A DNA stretch of 64,000 nt from Gammaproteobacteria bacterium. Its GTDB lineage: Bacteria > Pseudomonadota > Gammaproteobacteria > Steroidobacterales > GCA-2729495. A program made the position numbers and the translations under genes. The stretch is from assembly GCA_024277915.1 (NCBI GenBank), contig JAJRUG010000009.1, forward strand, positions 35,698-99,697. Reading direction: 5' to 3'. The notes beneath the pieces are model-generated. The model worked only from the letters and a program-made list of their open reading frames with translations, was not told the DNA's origin and did no database searches. This document shows, in pieces, positions 45,696-56,645 of the stretch (position 1 is its first letter; every line of letters starts with the position of its first letter).

Positions 45696-48600
45696 ATGCT
45701 GATTTCCGACATCTCGGTACGACGACCGGTATTTGCAACGGTGATCAGCCTGGTACTGATCATCCTCGGGGTTCTGGCACTGGCCAGCCTGCCGATCCGG
45801 GAGTATCCTCAGATAGAGCCCTCCGTGGTATCGGTAGCCACAGCCTACCGGGGCGCATCGGGCGATATCATCGAGCGACGCGTCACCCAGGTACTTGAAG
45901 ATGCCATCGCTGGTATCTCCGGCGTAGAGAAGCTCACCTCGTCCAGCAAGGATGAGATCTCAACAATCAATATTGAATTCAGCCTTGATCGTGACGCCGA
46001 TGGTGCCGCGAATGACGTTCGCGACCGTATTTCGAGAGTTCTCGGTCAATTGCCCGATGAAGCTGATACGCCGCGCGTATCAAAACAGGGCGCGGATATG
46101 GATGCATCGATGTATGTCGATATTTCCAGTGATACCCGGTCAATAATGGAATTGACTGACTACGCAGAGCGCAACCTGGTTGACAGGTTATCGGTGATCG
46201 ACGGTGTTGGCAATGTGCGAATGGTCGGTGGCCAACGCATGGCAATGCGCATCTGGCTTGATAGCGCCGCGCTGGCTGCCCGCTGGCTAACCGTTCAGGA
46301 TGTAGAAGATGCGCTCAGAAGGGAGAACGTGGAACTGCCTGCCGGACGTATCGAGTCCGCAGACCGGGAGTTCACACTTAGAACTGATACCGGATTGCAC
46401 ACTGTAGAAGATTTTCGCAAGCTGATTATCGCGCGTAGCGACGACAATCTGGTTGTTCGTCTTGCCGATGTGGCAACTGTGCGGATCGAACCGGAGAGTG
46501 CCCGGCGCTTTTCCCGGTCGAACGGGATACCGAATATCACTCTTGCGGTAATTCCCCAGTCCCAGGCAAATGTTCTCGCCGTCAATACCAGCATCTCGGC
46601 TGAACTTGAGATATTGAAGGGACTGGTACCGAATGATATCAATATCAGTATCAATGTCGATTACTCGGTATTCATCCGTGATTCAATGCGCCAGGTTCTT
46701 ACGGCACTGGGCATCTCTCTCGCGTTGGTGCTGATCGTAATTTTTCTTTTTCTCGGAACACTCAGGGCAACCGTGATTCCTGCAGTCACCATTCCCATCG
46801 CCCTGATCGCATCCGGTACTGTCATGGCATATATGGGCTATTCCATTAATACCCTGACTTTACTGGGGATGGTCCTTGGAATCGGGCTGGTAGTTGATGA
46901 TGCAATTGTAGTGCTCGAAAATATTGTCAGGCGTATACAGTCGGGACAACCTCCGTTGCTGGCAGCAATCGATGGCAGCCGGGAAATCGGCTTTGCAGTA
47001 GTAGCAACAACAGTAGTTCTGGTAGCGGTATTCGTGCCGATGTCCTTCATGCCGGGCAAAGTCGGCAGAATGTTCGGCGAGTTTGGCATCTCACTGGCTG
47101 CGGCAATCAGTTTCTCAAGCCTGATCGCGTTAACACTGGTACCGATGATGGCCTCGAAATTCTTTACCGGCGGTATCGTGGAAAAACAATCGACGGCCCG
47201 CTTCAGCCGGTTTCTGGCATGGGTGACTGCCGGGTATCGCCGCTTTCTGCTGGCCACTGTCACGCGCCCATGGATCGCTGTCCTGCTGGTTATCATTATC
47301 TCTGCATCCGGCGCATGGATATTCAACACACTGCCCACCGAGCATGCGCCCACCGAGGATCGGGGGGTTATCGTGATGTTGCTGAGCGCTCCGGAGGGTG
47401 CTACGCCGGACTACATGGACAGACAGATTCGAAAAATTGAAGATGCGCTGATGCATCATGTGGCCGATGGAGATGCCGCACGGGTAGTGATACGTTCCGG
47501 CGGATTCGGAGAAGGGGGCGATGTCAATTCCGGTTTTGGGTATATGCCTCTGGTGCCATGGAAGGATCGCGACAAAACCTCAATGGAAATTGCCGCCCAG
47601 ATGCGAAGTGAAGTAGGAGATATCCCCGGGGTGTTTGTTTTTGTTGTGCTGCCGGCGACCCTGGGCATCCGGGCAACTGCTCAACCCTTGCAGATCGTTC
47701 TGGGGGGTACCAGTTATGACGAGCTTGTTGAGTGGCAGAATAAAATCCTGCGCCGTATCAGGGAAAATCCGGGTATTGTCCGGATGCGCTCCGACTACTC
47801 CGATAAGAAACCGAAAATACAGGTCGCCATCGACAGGAACCGGGCATCTGATCTGGGTATCTCGCTGGTATCAGTAGGGAGAACGCTGGAGTCCATGCTT
47901 GGCTCGCGTACAGTGACGACGTTCATTAACCGCGGCGAAGAATATAATGTGCTGCTCCAGGCGAAGCCGGCCGACCGGGCGACTGCTGCAGACCTGCAGA
48001 ATATCTACGTCAGGTCACAAAGTACCGGGCGACTGATACCACTGGCGAATCTCGTTGAGCTTGAGGAAAGCTCGGGTCCGATCGAACTCAAGCGATTCGA
48101 CCGGCTACGATCAGTGAAATTATCGGCCGGACTGGCCAACGGCTATTCCCTTGGTGAAGCGATTGAATATATGCAGAACCTGATCGCCGAGGAGTTACCG
48201 GAAGGGGTCAGCATCGGCTATGACGGTGATTCGCGCGAATTCACGAAAGCGGGTGCCTCGATCTACTTCACTTTTTTTCTGGCACTGATCATCGCATTTC
48301 TTGTACTCGCAGCCCAGTTTGAAAGTTTTCGCCACCCCTTCATCATCATGCTGACTGTACCGATGGCTCTTTTTGGTGGTTTGCTGGGACTGAAATTACT
48401 GGGTTCTTCAATCAACATTTTTAGCCAGATTGGCTCCATCATGCTAATTGGCCTGGCGGCCAAGAATGGCATTCTGATCGTCGAGTTTGCCAACCAGCTT
48501 CGGGATCGCGGGGTAGAGTTCATTGAGGCGATTGTTACCGCTGCAACCACCAGGTTCAGGCCTGTCGTCATGACCAGCTTGTGTACCGCAGGTGGCGCCG

Positions 48601-48794
48601 TTCCGTTGATAATGGCCTTTGGTGCCGGTGCTGAGGCACGTCGAACGCTGGGAGCAGTGGTGTTCTTCGGCGTCACCGTTTCAGTGATACTGACGCTGTT
48701 TCTGATCCCTTCTTTCTATGCGCTGATGGCGCGAAATACCAAGTCACCTGAACATGTGACCCGGATGGTAGCCAGGCTGAAAGAAGTTGTTTAG
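45696..48794 (+). CDS. RND multidrug efflux transporter permease
   Basis: This 1032-residue AcrB-like transporter has 12 predicted membrane helices and two large periplasmic loops. The proton-relay motif GMVLGIGLVVDDAIVVLEN in helix 4 has the two conserved Asp residues. The N-terminus MLISDISVRRPVFATVISLVLIILGVLALASLPIREYPQIEPS is typical, and ARRTLGAVVFFGVTVSVILTLFLIPSFYALM closes the protein. It starts one base after the adaptor gene. No outer-membrane channel gene adjoins, so a shared TolC-type channel must be used. Substrates are unknown. Confidence 0.95.
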   Translation: MLISDISVRRPVFATVISLVLIILGVLALASLPIREYPQIEPSVVSVATAYRGASGDIIERRVTQVLEDAIAGISGVEKLTSSSKDEISTINIEFSLDRDADGAANDVRDRISRVLGQLPDEADTPRVSKQGADMDASMYVDISSDTRSIMELTDYAERNLVDRLSVIDGVGNVRMVGGQRMAMRIWLDSAALAARWLTVQDVEDALRRENVELPAGRIESADREFTLRTDTGLHTVEDFRKLIIARSDDNLVVRLADVATVRIEPESARRFSRSNGIPNITLAVIPQSQANVLAVNTSISAELEILKGLVPNDINISINVDYSVFIRDSMRQVLTALGISLALVLIVIFLFLGTLRATVIPAVTIPIALIASGTVMAYMGYSINTLTLLGMVLGIGLVVDDAIVVLENIVRRIQSGQPPLLAAIDGSREIGFAVVATTVVLVAVFVPMSFMPGKVGRMFGEFGISLAAAISFSSLIALTLVPMMASKFFTGGIVEKQSTARFSRFLAWVTAGYRRFLLATVTRPWIAVLLVIIISASGAWIFNTLPTEHAPTEDRGVIVMLLSAPEGATPDYMDRQIRKIEDALMHHVADGDAARVVIRSGGFGEGGDVNSGFGYMPLVPWKDRDKTSMEIAAQMRSEVGDIPGVFVFVVLPATLGIRATAQPLQIVLGGTSYDELVEWQNKILRRIRENPGIVRMRSDYSDKKPKIQVAIDRNRASDLGISLVSVGRTLESMLGSRTVTTFINRGEEYNVLLQAKPADRATAADLQNIYVRSQSTGRLIPLANLVELEESSGPIELKRFDRLRSVKLSAGLANGYSLGEAIEYMQNLIAEELPEGVSIGYDGDSREFTKAGASIYFTFFLALIIAFLVLAAQFESFRHPFIIMLTVPMALFGGLLGLKLLGSSINIFSQIGSIMLIGLAAKNGILIVEFANQLRDRGVEFIEAIVTAATTRFRPVVMTSLCTAGGAVPLIMAFGAGAEARRTLGAVVFFGVTVSVILTLFLIPSFYALMARNTKSPEHVTRMVARLKEVV

Positions 48795-48844
48795 TTTTAG
48801 CGGGAGATGCTTCCACTAATCCACAGATAGAATTACAGCATCAT

Positions 48845-49225
48845 TTATTCGGCTGCCGTATCCTGCTCTGGCTGATCCAGCAATTGCACCAGCGCCATTG
48901 GTGCAGCATCACCAGCGCGGTGGCCCATTCTGAGAATTCTCAGATACCCGCCCGGACGTTCCTTGAACCTTGGACCCAGAACGGTGAATAACTTGCCGAC
49001 CGATACCTTGTCACGCAATCGATCAAAGGCCAGCCGACGATGAGCAACACCGTCTTCCTTGGCAAGGGTTATCAAAGGCTCGATAACACGCCGTAACTCC
49101 TTTGCTTTGGGCAAAGTTGTTTTGATTGTCTCGTGGAGAATCAGCGATGCTGCCATATTCCGGTACATGGCTTTCCGGTGAGAACTGTTTCTGCCGAGTC
49201 TACGGCCTGATTTTCTGTGTCGCAT
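48845..49225 (-). CDS. rplQ: 50S ribosomal protein L17
   Basis: L17 lines the peptide exit tunnel rim. The 126-residue protein starts [20 protein letters not shown] and has [20 protein letters not shown], both family signatures. A short acidic tail (EQDTAAE) ends it, similar to E. coli L17 (127). It is the last gene of the alpha operon block, following rpoA by 18 bases, and converges with the RND pump gene, 50 bases away. Confidence 0.97.
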   Translation of the reverse strand: MRHRKSGRRLGRNSSHRKAMYRNMAASLILHETIKTTLPKAKELRRVIEPLITLAKEDGVAHRRLAFDRLRDKVSVGKLFTVLGPRFKERPGGYLRILRMGHRAGDAAPMALVQLLDQPEQDTAAE

Positions 49226-49243
49226 TTTGGGCGTTCCTGATAA

Positions 49244-50248
49244 TTACGCTGCCTGTTCGTCCGTCTTCGGCATCAGACTGGGAGGCGGCCAGTTTTCGAC
49301 CCGCATGCCGAGTGACAGCCCGTGACTCTCCAGAACTTCCTTGATCTCGGTCAGCGATTTCTTGCCAAGGTTTGGTGTCCGCAGCAGTTCTACTTCGGTG
49401 CGATGAATCAAGTCACCGATGTAATTGATATTCTCTGCCTTGAGGCAATTTGCAGACCTGACAGTCAGCTCAAGCTCGTCAACCGGACGTAACAACATCG
49501 GTTCAATATGAGAATCAGCATCAGTTGCATCTGCATCGTCCTGACCATGCAGGTCGACGAACACTTCCAGCTGATCCTGGAGGATTGAACCGGCGCGCCG
49601 AATTGCATCTTCGGGATCGATCGTACCATTGGTTTCCACTTCCACAATCAGCTTATCGAGATTGGTCCGCTGTTCGACACGAGCCGACTCTACCTTGTAG
49701 CTCACACGCTCTACAGGGCTAAAGGAAGCATCCAGCTGCAGGCGGCCAATAGATCCGGTGTGATCATCCAGATTGATTCGCTGGGTGGCTGGGCGATAAC
49801 CGCGACCGGTCTCTACCGTCAGAACCATCTTTAACTCACCAGCACTGGTCAGATTCGCAATCAGGTGATCCGGATTGACGATCTCAATATCATGATCCGT
49901 GGTGATATCACCTGCATAGACCGGGCCAGGCCCTTTCTTTGACAGGGTAATTTCTGCACGATCCCGTGTATGCATCTTGATTGCAACGGTCTTGAGATTC
50001 AGCAGTATTTCAACCACATCTTCCTGTACACCTTCAATGCTGGTGTATTCATGCAGCACGCCATCGATGTCGGCCTCCACAATCGCAGCCCCCGGCATGC
50101 TTGACAGTAAAATCCGCCGTAAAGCATTACCCAGTGTATGACCAAACCCTCTTTCAAAAGGCTCGATGATGACGCGAGCACTGGTATCGCTGCCCGATAA
50201 TACGCGTACGGTACGCGGCTTCAAAAAATCTGTTTGTGTATCCTGCAT
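49244..50248 (-). CDS. rpoA: RNA polymerase alpha subunit
   Basis: Alpha nucleates assembly of RNA polymerase and contacts UP elements and activators such as CRP. The 334-residue protein has the N-terminal dimerisation domain ([30 protein letters not shown]) and a C-terminal domain (about 250-320) containing the helix [36 protein letters not shown], which includes the residues for DNA contact. Length fits E. coli alpha (329). It is flanked by rpsD and rplQ, as in other proteobacteria. Confidence 0.98.
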   Translation of the reverse strand: MQDTQTDFLKPRTVRVLSGSDTSARVIIEPFERGFGHTLGNALRRILLSSMPGAAIVEADIDGVLHEYTSIEGVQEDVVEILLNLKTVAIKMHTRDRAEITLSKKGPGPVYAGDITTDHDIEIVNPDHLIANLTSAGELKMVLTVETGRGYRPATQRINLDDHTGSIGRLQLDASFSPVERVSYKVESARVEQRTNLDKLIVEVETNGTIDPEDAIRRAGSILQDQLEVFVDLHGQDDADATDADSHIEPMLLRPVDELELTVRSANCLKAENINYIGDLIHRTEVELLRTPNLGKKSLTEIKEVLESHGLSLGMRVENWPPPSLMPKTDEQAA

Positions 50249-50266
50249 TTCGGCAGTTGCCCCCTG

Positions 50267-50890
50267 TTACTTGGAGTAAAGCTCTACGACTAGGTTCTCA
50301 TTAACATCCGGAAGAATATCTTCACGCTCTGGTAGCGCTTTCAAGACTCCCGTCAGTTTTTTCTCATCAACTTCAACCCAGTCAGGAAGACCTATCTGAC
50401 TGGCAATTTCCAATGCGGCCTTGATGCGGGTCTGGGCTTTCGCCTTCCCCCGAATCTCGACAGCATCGCCGGCTGACATCTGATAGGAAGGAATATTGAC
50501 AACTTTGCTGTTGACCAGAATGGCCTTGTGGCTTACCAGCTGGCGGGCTTCGGCGCGAGTAGTGGCAAAACCCATTCGATACACTGTGTTATCGAGCCTG
50601 CCTTCCAGCAATCTCAGCAAATTCTCTCCAGTCGATCCCTTTAGCCGTGCCGACTTTTTGTAATAAAGCCTGAATTGTTTCTCCAGGACTCCATACATAC
50701 GACGCAGTTTCTGCTTCTCGCGAAGCTGCAGGCCATAGTCGGACATCCGTCCACGACGCTGCCCCTGAGTCGCACCTGGAAGAGTTTCCAGCTTGCACTT
50801 CGCATCCAGCGGCTTTACACCACTCTTCAGAAAAAGATCCGTACCTTCGCGGCGGGATAATTTACAACTTGGTCCCAAATACCTGGCCAT
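50267..50890 (-). CDS. rpsD: 30S ribosomal protein S4
   Basis: S4 is a primary 16S rRNA binder and translational fidelity protein. The 207-residue protein starts [24 protein letters not shown] and contains the S4 RNA-binding domain (about residues 97-160, [30 protein letters not shown]). In E. coli S4 represses the alpha operon, but the leader it binds has no obvious space here. Length matches E. coli S4 (206). It lies between rpsK and rpoA. Confidence 0.98.
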   Translation of the reverse strand: MARYLGPSCKLSRREGTDLFLKSGVKPLDAKCKLETLPGATQGQRRGRMSDYGLQLREKQKLRRMYGVLEKQFRLYYKKSARLKGSTGENLLRLLEGRLDNTVYRMGFATTRAEARQLVSHKAILVNSKVVNIPSYQMSAGDAVEIRGKAKAQTRIKAALEIASQIGLPDWVEVDEKKLTGVLKALPEREDILPDVNENLVVELYSK

Positions 50891-50900
50891 CTATCTCACC

Positions 50901-51284
50901 TCAAACACGTCGTTTCTTCGGAGGCCGACACCCGTTATGGGGTATGGGGGTGACGTCCTCAATATTTGTGATCTTGAATCCAATGGAGTTCAAGGACCGT
51001 ACAGCCGACTCTCGTCCAGGCCCTGGCCCGCAAACTCTGACTTCAAGATTCTGAACCCCGAAGTCCTGAGCCACTTTTCCGGCACGCTCGGCTGCAATCT
51101 GTGCAGCGAACGGTGTGCTCTTTCTTGACCCACGAAAACCACACCCGCCAGCGGTCGCCCAGGATAATGCATTACCCTGTCGATCAGTGATGGTGATGAT
51201 CGTATTGTTGAAGGAAGCATGGATGTGGGCAATGCCCTCTACAACATGCTTTTTAACCTTCTTCCCTGTCTTTGTATTAACCAT
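50901..51284 (-). CDS. rpsK: 30S ribosomal protein S11
   Basis: S11 sits on the 30S platform near the mRNA exit. The 127-residue protein has [43 protein letters not shown], the family core, and ends with the basic [15 protein letters not shown], an invariant tail. Length equals E. coli S11 (129). It follows rpsM by 18 bases and precedes rpsD by 10. Confidence 0.98.
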   Translation of the reverse strand: MVNTKTGKKVKKHVVEGIAHIHASFNNTIITITDRQGNALSWATAGGCGFRGSRKSTPFAAQIAAERAGKVAQDFGVQNLEVRVCGPGPGRESAVRSLNSIGFKITNIEDVTPIPHNGCRPPKKRRV

Positions 51285-51302
51285 ATGCTATTTCCCGTGA
51301 GC

Positions 51303-51659
51303 TTATTTTCGTATCGGGCGACGTGGACCCTTGCGTGTCCGTGCGTTTGTCCGTGTACGTTGTCCATGTACCGGCAATCCACGCCGATGACGAATTCCCC
51401 TGTAGCAACCGAGATCCATCAAACGTTTAATATTTAATGAAACATCACGACGCAAATCGCCTTCTACTACATATTTACCGACCTCTGCACGAAGTTTTTC
51501 AACTTCAGGCTCAGTCAGATCTTTGACCTTGACGTCATACCCAACACCGGCACTCGTACAGGCGGTAGATGCAAGATGAGCACCCACACCAAAGATCTCC
51601 TGCAATGCGATCACCACATGCTTATGGGTAGATATATTTATTCCCGCAATTCGCGCCAT
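51303..51659 (-). CDS. rpsM: 30S ribosomal protein S13
   Basis: S13 contacts the 50S subunit and P-site tRNA from the 30S head. The 118-residue protein starts [26 protein letters not shown] and ends with the basic [26 protein letters not shown] tail, both family hallmarks. It follows rpmJ by only 29 bases. In E. coli the S4-binding pseudoknot leader precedes rpsM, and no room for it exists here. Confidence 0.98.
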   Translation of the reverse strand: MARIAGINISTHKHVVIALQEIFGVGAHLASTACTSAGVGYDVKVKDLTEPEVEKLRAEVGKYVVEGDLRRDVSLNIKRLMDLGCYRGIRHRRGLPVHGQRTRTNARTRKGPRRPIRK

Positions 51660-51688
51660 CCTGCGATCTCCGTTCCAATACTGTCGAG

Positions 51689-51802
51689 TTAACCCTGTCG
51701 CTGTTTATGCCGTGGATCAGTACAAATCACACGAACAACTCTTTTGCGACGAATAATCTTGCAATTCCTGCATATCTTTTTTACTGAAGCTCTAACTTTC
51801 AT
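51689..51802 (-). CDS. rpmJ: 50S ribosomal protein L36
   Basis: A short 37-codon frame encodes [15 protein letters not shown] and then [21 protein letters not shown], which is L36. The four zinc ligands of the C+ form are present (Cys11, Cys14, Cys27 and His32). It lies between secY and rpsM, the usual spc-alpha junction, and is too short to be picked up by ordinary length cut-offs. The C+ form implies reliance on zinc, so a zinc-independent paralogue might exist elsewhere under Zur control. Confidence 0.95.
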   Translation of the reverse strand: MKVRASVKKICRNCKIIRRKRVVRVICTDPRHKQRQG

Positions 51803-51842
51803 TTGCTTTCCTCAGGTTTTCAGCTGCATCTCGCACGGTTCT

Positions 51843-53186
51843 CTACCGAACGGAGCCAGCCTTGCCGTACCCTTTCAGATTTGCCTTTTTTAACAGTCCG
51901 TCATACTGATGCGACATCATGTGCGCCTGTAACTGCGCCATAAAATCCATTGTGACTACCACGATAATCAACAAAGAAGTACCACCAAAATAGAACGGTA
52001 CCTGCCAATAAAGAATCATGAATTCAGGCAACAGGCATACAGTCACAATGTAAATACCGCCCCAGAATGTAAGCCTCGTTAAAACCTTGTCGATATATTC
52101 GGAAGTCTGATGCCCCGGCCTGATCCCGGGAATAAATGCGCCGGATCGTTTGAGATTATCTGCTGTATCACGGGAATTGAATACCATTGCCGTATAGAAA
52201 AAACAGAAAAACATGATCATCGATGCATACAGCAGGATGTAGATGGGCTGGCCTGGCTGAAGCTGGGCAGACAGTGATTGCAACCACCCGAAGCCCTGAC
52301 TGGTCGCAAACCAGCTGGCGATAGTTGCCGGAAACATGATAATGCTGGATGCAAAAATCGGTGGAATGACGCCGGCCATATTCAGTTTGAATGGCAAGTG
52401 ACTGGCCTGGCCTGCATACATTTTCCGACCCTGCTGGCGTTTTGCATAGTGGACGGTAATGCGTCTTTGTCCACGTTCGATAAATACCACACCGGAAATG
52501 ACTGCCAATACCAGCAACAGCAGAATCAATGCCGTAGCAGCTTGCATCTCTCCGGTATTCACCAGTTCCAGCGTGCCACCAATGGCAGAAGGCAGCCCGG
52601 CAATAATGCTGGAAAGGATAATCATTGATATGCCGTTGCCGATGCCGCGCTCGGTAATCTGTTCGCCAAGCCACATCAGGAACACTGTACCGGTCACCAG
52701 CGTAACGGATGCTGTGAAAACAAAGTTTGGACCGGGGTTGATTACGAGCCCCTGATTCTGTAACGCAGCAGAGGCTGCAATTGCCTGAAAAGTTGCCAGA
52801 AAAATCGTGCCGTACCGGGTGTACTGCATGATTTTGCGACGACCCGCCTCGCCTTCTTTCTTCAGATCCTTGAGTGCTGGTAATGAAGCACCAGCCAATT
52901 GCATGATAATAGATGCCGAGATATACGGCATGATGCCCAGAGCGAAGATACTCAGCCGCTGCAATGCTCCGCCGGAGAACATATTGATCATGTTAAAGAT
53001 CGTGCCGGACTGATCCTGGAAAAATTGCTCCAGTGCTATTGGATCAATACCCGGCACCGGGATGAATGTGCCGATGCGATACACGATTAACGAGCCAATC
53101 AGAAAAAACAGGCGCGAGCGCAAATCCGAGAACCGGGCTGCTTCGCCCAGTGCCGCTGCCGGATTAACTAAATTACCTTTCGCCAC
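51843..53186 (-). CDS. secY: Preprotein translocase subunit SecY
   Basis: SecY is the channel of the Sec translocon. The 447-residue protein has ten predicted membrane helices. Family motifs are [41 protein letters not shown] and the cytoplasmic loop FQAI. Length matches E. coli SecY (443). It is encoded between rplO (37-base gap) and rpmJ, the canonical spc operon location. SecE and SecG lie elsewhere. Confidence 0.98.
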   Translation of the reverse strand: MAKGNLVNPAAALGEAARFSDLRSRLFFLIGSLIVYRIGTFIPVPGIDPIALEQFFQDQSGTIFNMINMFSGGALQRLSIFALGIMPYISASIIMQLAGASLPALKDLKKEGEAGRRKIMQYTRYGTIFLATFQAIAASAALQNQGLVINPGPNFVFTASVTLVTGTVFLMWLGEQITERGIGNGISMIILSSIIAGLPSAIGGTLELVNTGEMQAATALILLLLVLAVISGVVFIERGQRRITVHYAKRQQGRKMYAGQASHLPFKLNMAGVIPPIFASSIIMFPATIASWFATSQGFGWLQSLSAQLQPGQPIYILLYASMIMFFCFFYTAMVFNSRDTADNLKRSGAFIPGIRPGHQTSEYIDKVLTRLTFWGGIYIVTVCLLPEFMILYWQVPFYFGGTSLLIIVVVTMDFMAQLQAHMMSHQYDGLLKKANLKGYGKAGSVR

Positions 53187-53223
53187 GCTACCAACCTATA
53201 TCTTGCTGATCCTGATGCAGGAC

Positions 53224-53661
53224 CTACTCTTCGATGGATCCACCGGCAGCCTCTATAGCTTTCCGGGCTCCCGGCGTAACCGCCAGTCCCTTCAGCTTGA
53301 CTGCCCTTTCAATTTTCCCGGAGTCGATCACCTTGGCTTTCTTCACCCGGTGCGGCAACACGCCAGCACGCTTCATTGAATCGAGATCAATGACCTCATC
53401 CTCTGTCAGCGCCAGCTCGTGCAGGCGCAACTCGGCGTTCTGCGCCTGCGTGCGGGAAGAAAAACCAACCTTCGGCAGACGTCGATGCAATGGCATCTGG
53501 CCACCCTCAAAACCAACCTTGTGATATCCGCCCGAGCGAGACTTCTGGCCCTTCTGACCACGCCCGCAGGTTTTTCCCTGTCCGGCGGAATGCCCCCTGC
53601 CAAGGCGCTTGCCCTGCTTTTTGCTGCCGGGCACCGGTTTCAACGTATTCAGCCTCATCAC
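53224..53661 (-). CDS. rplO: 50S ribosomal protein L15
   Basis: L15 is a late-assembly protein that spans the 50S interior. The 145-residue protein starts [22 protein letters not shown] (preceded by one Met) and has the Gly-rich extension [39 protein letters not shown], which threads into rRNA. Length equals E. coli L15 (144). Its start overlaps the rpmD stop by 4 bases. Confidence 0.98.
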   Translation of the reverse strand: MMRLNTLKPVPGSKKQGKRLGRGHSAGQGKTCGRGQKGQKSRSGGYHKVGFEGGQMPLHRRLPKVGFSSRTQAQNAELRLHELALTEDEVIDLDSMKRAGVLPHRVKKAKVIDSGKIERAVKLKGLAVTPGARKAIEAAGGSIEE

Positions 53662-53849
53662 GATACTTCCTCTACCTGCAGCATGTAGGAAATACGATTA
53701 ATCATGCCGCGATTCTCTGGCGTATCATCCACTTCGACTGTCTGATGTATACGCCTCAGTCCAAGCCCTGCGACACATGCCCGGTGAGCTTTCAGCCGAC
53801 CGTGTTTGCTTTTTCGCAGTGTCACTTTAATTTTCTTAGCTTTTGCCAT
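53658..53849 (-). CDS. rpmD: 50S ribosomal protein L30
   Basis: The 63-residue product begins [40 protein letters not shown], a clear L30. I use the ATG at 53849, because an upstream Met would add 16 residues of rpsE-overlapping sequence absent from the family. The length fits E. coli L30 (59). It follows rpsE after 4 bases and overlaps rplO by 4. Confidence 0.95.
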   Translation of the reverse strand: MAKAKKIKVTLRKSKHGRLKAHRACVAGLGLRRIHQTVEVDDTPENRGMINRISYMLQVEEVS

Positions 53850-53853
53850 GCCG

Positions 53854-54360
53854 TTAACCCAGAATATCTGCCACTTTCTTGCCACGCTTCGCAGCAATGC
53901 GCTCAGGCGAGTTCACACCATATAAAGCACTGATTGTGGCGCGTACGACGTTAATGGGGTTTCGTGAGCCATAACTCTTGGCCAGCACATTACGAACGCC
54001 CGCGCACTCAAATACTGCACGCATTGCACCACCGGCGATAATGCCGGTACCTTCAGATGCAGGCTGCATGTAAACCTTGGTAGCACCGTGGCGCCCGACC
54101 ATTGCATAATGCAAGGTATCGTTCTTCAGCGCTACGGATTGCATATTCTTTCTTGCTACCTGCATCGCTTTTTGAATTGCCAACGGAACTTCGCGAGCCT
54201 TGCCATAACCGAAGCCAACCTTGCCGGTACCGTCTCCGACCACAGTAAGTGCCGTAAAACCGAACTGGCGGCCACCCTTGACCACCTTGGCAACTCTGTT
54301 AACAGTTACCAGCTTCTCTACGAAATCATCGCTGCTCTTGTTGTGATCGACTCTCGCCAT
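53854..54360 (-). CDS. rpsE: 30S ribosomal protein S5
   Basis: S5 helps mRNA helicase function and fidelity near the decoding site. The 168-residue protein has the S5 double-strand-like RNA-binding domain ([43 protein letters not shown]), and then [39 protein letters not shown]. Length matches E. coli S5 (167). It sits between rplR and rpmD. Confidence 0.98.
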   Translation of the reverse strand: MARVDHNKSSDDFVEKLVTVNRVAKVVKGGRQFGFTALTVVGDGTGKVGFGYGKAREVPLAIQKAMQVARKNMQSVALKNDTLHYAMVGRHGATKVYMQPASEGTGIIAGGAMRAVFECAGVRNVLAKSYGSRNPINVVRATISALYGVNSPERIAAKRGKKVADILG

Positions 54361-54375
54361 GCTCTGATATCCTGA

Positions 54376-54729
54376 TTAAAATTCGAGGCCGGTTTCTCTG
54401 GCAGCATCTGCCAGTGCTTTAACCCGCCCGTGATAACGAAACCCTGACCGATCAAAGGCCACCTTGGTAACACCAGCAGTTTTGGCTTTATCGGCAATAG
54501 CCGCTCCCACCAATTTTGCGGCTTCAACATTTCCGGTAGCCTTGAGGGACTTGACCAGATCCTTCTGCACGGTAGATGCCGAGGCAATGACCGAACCACC
54601 ATCCGGCCCGATCACCTGCGCATAAATATGCTGTGCGGTTCTGTGCACTGATAGCCTGGGCACACCTAATTCCCGGATTTTTGCCCGGGTGCGGCGTGCT
54701 CTTCTCAGTCTGCTTTGCTTTTTGTTCAT
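54376..54729 (-). CDS. rplR: 50S ribosomal protein L18
   Basis: L18 binds 5S rRNA. The 117-residue protein has an Arg-rich N-terminus ([20 protein letters not shown]) and the core [15 protein letters not shown], then [28 protein letters not shown], the conserved C-terminus. It equals E. coli L18 (117) in length. It follows rplF by 30 bases. Confidence 0.98.
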   Translation of the reverse strand: MNKKQSRLRRARRTRAKIRELGVPRLSVHRTAQHIYAQVIGPDGGSVIASASTVQKDLVKSLKATGNVEAAKLVGAAIADKAKTAGVTKVAFDRSGFRYHGRVKALADAARETGLEF

Positions 54730-54759
54730 AATCTGTATCCGTTACCGATTCGCTGAAGC

Positions 54760-55293
54760 CTATTTCTTCTTTGCTTCCTTCATCACAACGTGTTCATCGA
54801 CGTATCGCACACCTTTCCCCTTGTAAGGCTCAGGCCTCCTGAACCCTCTGATTTCTGCAGCAACCTGCCCGACTTGCTGTTTATCAATACCGCTGACAAC
54901 AATTTCCGTCTGGGTCGGGGTCTCAATATTGATGCCTTCAGGAATCGAATAATTGACCGGATGAGAAAACCCCAGGGTCAGATTCAGCTCTTTCCCCTGA
55001 ACCTTGGTTCTGTAACCAACACCTCGGAGCTCCAGCTTCTTTTCAAATCCGTCCGCAACACCTGTGACCATATTAGCGATCAGGGCCCTGGTTGTTCCTG
55101 CCATCGCCCGGGAAAACTTCGACCCCGATCTGGCAACCACAGATGCCGCTGAATCTCCAACTTCAACCACGACTTCATTATTGACGCTGATTGTTAACTC
55201 GCCCTTGGGGCCTTTGGCTTTCAACAGACCATCAACAAGACTGACCTCAACACCCTTGGGCAATTCAACCGGTTTTTTGGCAACTCGTGACAT
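54760..55293 (-). CDS. rplF: 50S ribosomal protein L6
   Basis: L6 lies near the sarcin-ricin loop and supports elongation factor binding. The 177-residue protein starts [19 protein letters not shown] and has the duplicated L6 fold with [39 protein letters not shown] and [17 protein letters not shown] at the end. It matches E. coli L6 (177) in length. It follows rpsH by 10 bases. Confidence 0.98.
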   Translation of the reverse strand: MSRVAKKPVELPKGVEVSLVDGLLKAKGPKGELTISVNNEVVVEVGDSAASVVARSGSKFSRAMAGTTRALIANMVTGVADGFEKKLELRGVGYRTKVQGKELNLTLGFSHPVNYSIPEGINIETPTQTEIVVSGIDKQQVGQVAAEIRGFRRPEPYKGKGVRYVDEHVVMKEAKKK

Positions 55294-55303
55294 TACTTAC
55301 TCC

Positions 55304-55702
55304 CTAGGAAACGACGCAAACAACTTCGCCGCCGTGTCCCTTGGTACGTGCTTCCCGGTCGCTCATGAGCCCCTTGGATGTAGAAATAATTGCCACACCC
55401 AATCCGCCGAGCACCAGAGGCAGCTCGTCCTTGTTCTTGTATATCTTCAAACCAGGCTTACTGACTCTATCCAATGTATCTATGACCGGCTTGCCATTAA
55501 AATATTTCAACTTGATCGTCAATTCTGATTTGTTACCCGGTTTTTCCGCTACGCTGAAGCCATCAACGTATCCTTCGTCTTCCAGCACTTTCGCGATCGC
55601 GGTTTTCTTCCGGGATGACGGCATGGTGACGCCGGGCATCCCTACTCTCTGACCATTACGAATACGGGTCAGCATATCTGCTATCGGATCTGACATGCTC
55701 AT
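55304..55702 (-). CDS. rpsH: 30S ribosomal protein S8
   Basis: S8 is an early 16S rRNA binder and, in E. coli, the repressor of the spc operon. The 132-residue protein starts [20 protein letters not shown] and ends with the invariant [31 protein letters not shown]. The start MSMSDP agrees with E. coli MSMQDP (130 residues). It follows rpsN by 31 bases. Confidence 0.98.
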   Translation of the reverse strand: MSMSDPIADMLTRIRNGQRVGMPGVTMPSSRKKTAIAKVLEDEGYVDGFSVAEKPGNKSELTIKLKYFNGKPVIDTLDRVSKPGLKIYKNKDELPLVLGGLGVAIISTSKGLMSDREARTKGHGGEVVCVVS

Positions 55703-55733
55703 TAGCGTTACCTTCCTGAATCTCTATACGAGC

Positions 55734-56039
55734 CTACCAGCTCGCCTTTGTAAGGCCCGGCAAATTGCCGTCCATGGTTTGTTCTCTGAGTTTATTCCTG
55801 CCGAGACCAAACTTGCGGTAGAAACCTTTTGGCCTGCCTGTAATAGCACAACGGTTTCGCAGCCTTACCGGGCTCGCGTTGCGTGGTAATTTCTGCAGAG
55901 CTTTCAACGCCTGAGTCTTTTCTTCGTCTGTGCTTTTCACACTAACAATAATTTCTTTCAGTTCAGCACGCTTTTTAGCGTAACGCTTCACTGTTTTCTG
56001 GCGTTTGAGCTCACGCTCGATCATAGATTTCTTGGCCAT
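55734..56039 (-). CDS. rpsN: 30S ribosomal protein S14 (zinc-independent form)
   Basis: S14 lies in the 30S head near the A site. The 101-residue protein has [27 protein letters not shown] and the C-terminal [41 protein letters not shown]. The zinc-binding CxxC motifs of the short form are absent, so this is the long C- form, as in E. coli S14 (101). It lies between rplE and rpsH, the standard spc order. Confidence 0.98.
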   Translation of the reverse strand: MAKKSMIERELKRQKTVKRYAKKRAELKEIIVSVKSTDEEKTQALKALQKLPRNASPVRLRNRCAITGRPKGFYRKFGLGRNKLREQTMDGNLPGLTKASW

Positions 56040-56059
56040 GTTTTCTAAATCCGGTTCCG

Positions 56060-56599
56060 TTACTTTTTGAATGGAAATTTGAATGCTTCAAGCAACGCTT
56101 GTCCATGTTCATTGGTTTTTGCGGTAGTTGTTATCGCAATATCCATACCTCGTATGGAATCAAGATGATCATAGTCAATTTCAGGAAAAATAATCTGTTC
56201 CTGCACGCCCATACTGTAGTTACCCCGCCCATCCATTGACTTGGCACTCAGACCACGAAAGTCCCTGATTCTGGGAATTGCCACAGTGATCAATCGATCC
56301 AGAAACTCATACATCTGCTCGCGCCGCAGCGTGACCTTGCAGCCAATAGGATAGCCATCGCGAATCTTGAATGAAGCAACGGAACGGCGAGCCTTGGTCA
56401 CAACCGGTTTCTGGCCAGCAATCAGGGTCATATCCGCCACTGCTTTTTCCATGACTTTTCGATCCCCAAGAGCTTCACCGACACCCATATTCAGAGTGAT
56501 CTTGGTGATCCTGGGAACTTCCATGACATTTGCCAAACCCAACTGCTCCTTGAGCTGAGGTACGACAGTAGTCTTATAGTATTCCTGTAATCTGGCCAT
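56060..56599 (-). CDS. rplE: 50S ribosomal protein L5
   Basis: L5 forms part of the 5S rRNA complex and touches P-site tRNA. The 179-residue protein has [19 protein letters not shown], then the core [13 protein letters not shown] and the C-terminal [23 protein letters not shown]. Length matches E. coli L5 (179). It follows rplX by 46 bases, a gap where E. coli has the S8 repressor site at the start of rplE. Confidence 0.98.
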   Translation of the reverse strand: MARLQEYYKTTVVPQLKEQLGLANVMEVPRITKITLNMGVGEALGDRKVMEKAVADMTLIAGQKPVVTKARRSVASFKIRDGYPIGCKVTLRREQMYEFLDRLITVAIPRIRDFRGLSAKSMDGRGNYSMGVQEQIIFPEIDYDHLDSIRGMDIAITTTAKTNEHGQALLEAFKFPFKK

Positions 56600-56645
56600 A
56601 ATATTTACTCGCGTCTGGAACCCACCTGCAAGGCAGACTCCTTTA

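Noticed and set aside
56600..56645. GTCTG/CAGAC stem between rplX and rplE as an S8 repressor site
   Set aside because: The position fits the E. coli site, but I could not match the conserved S8 recognition bases, so I do not claim it.
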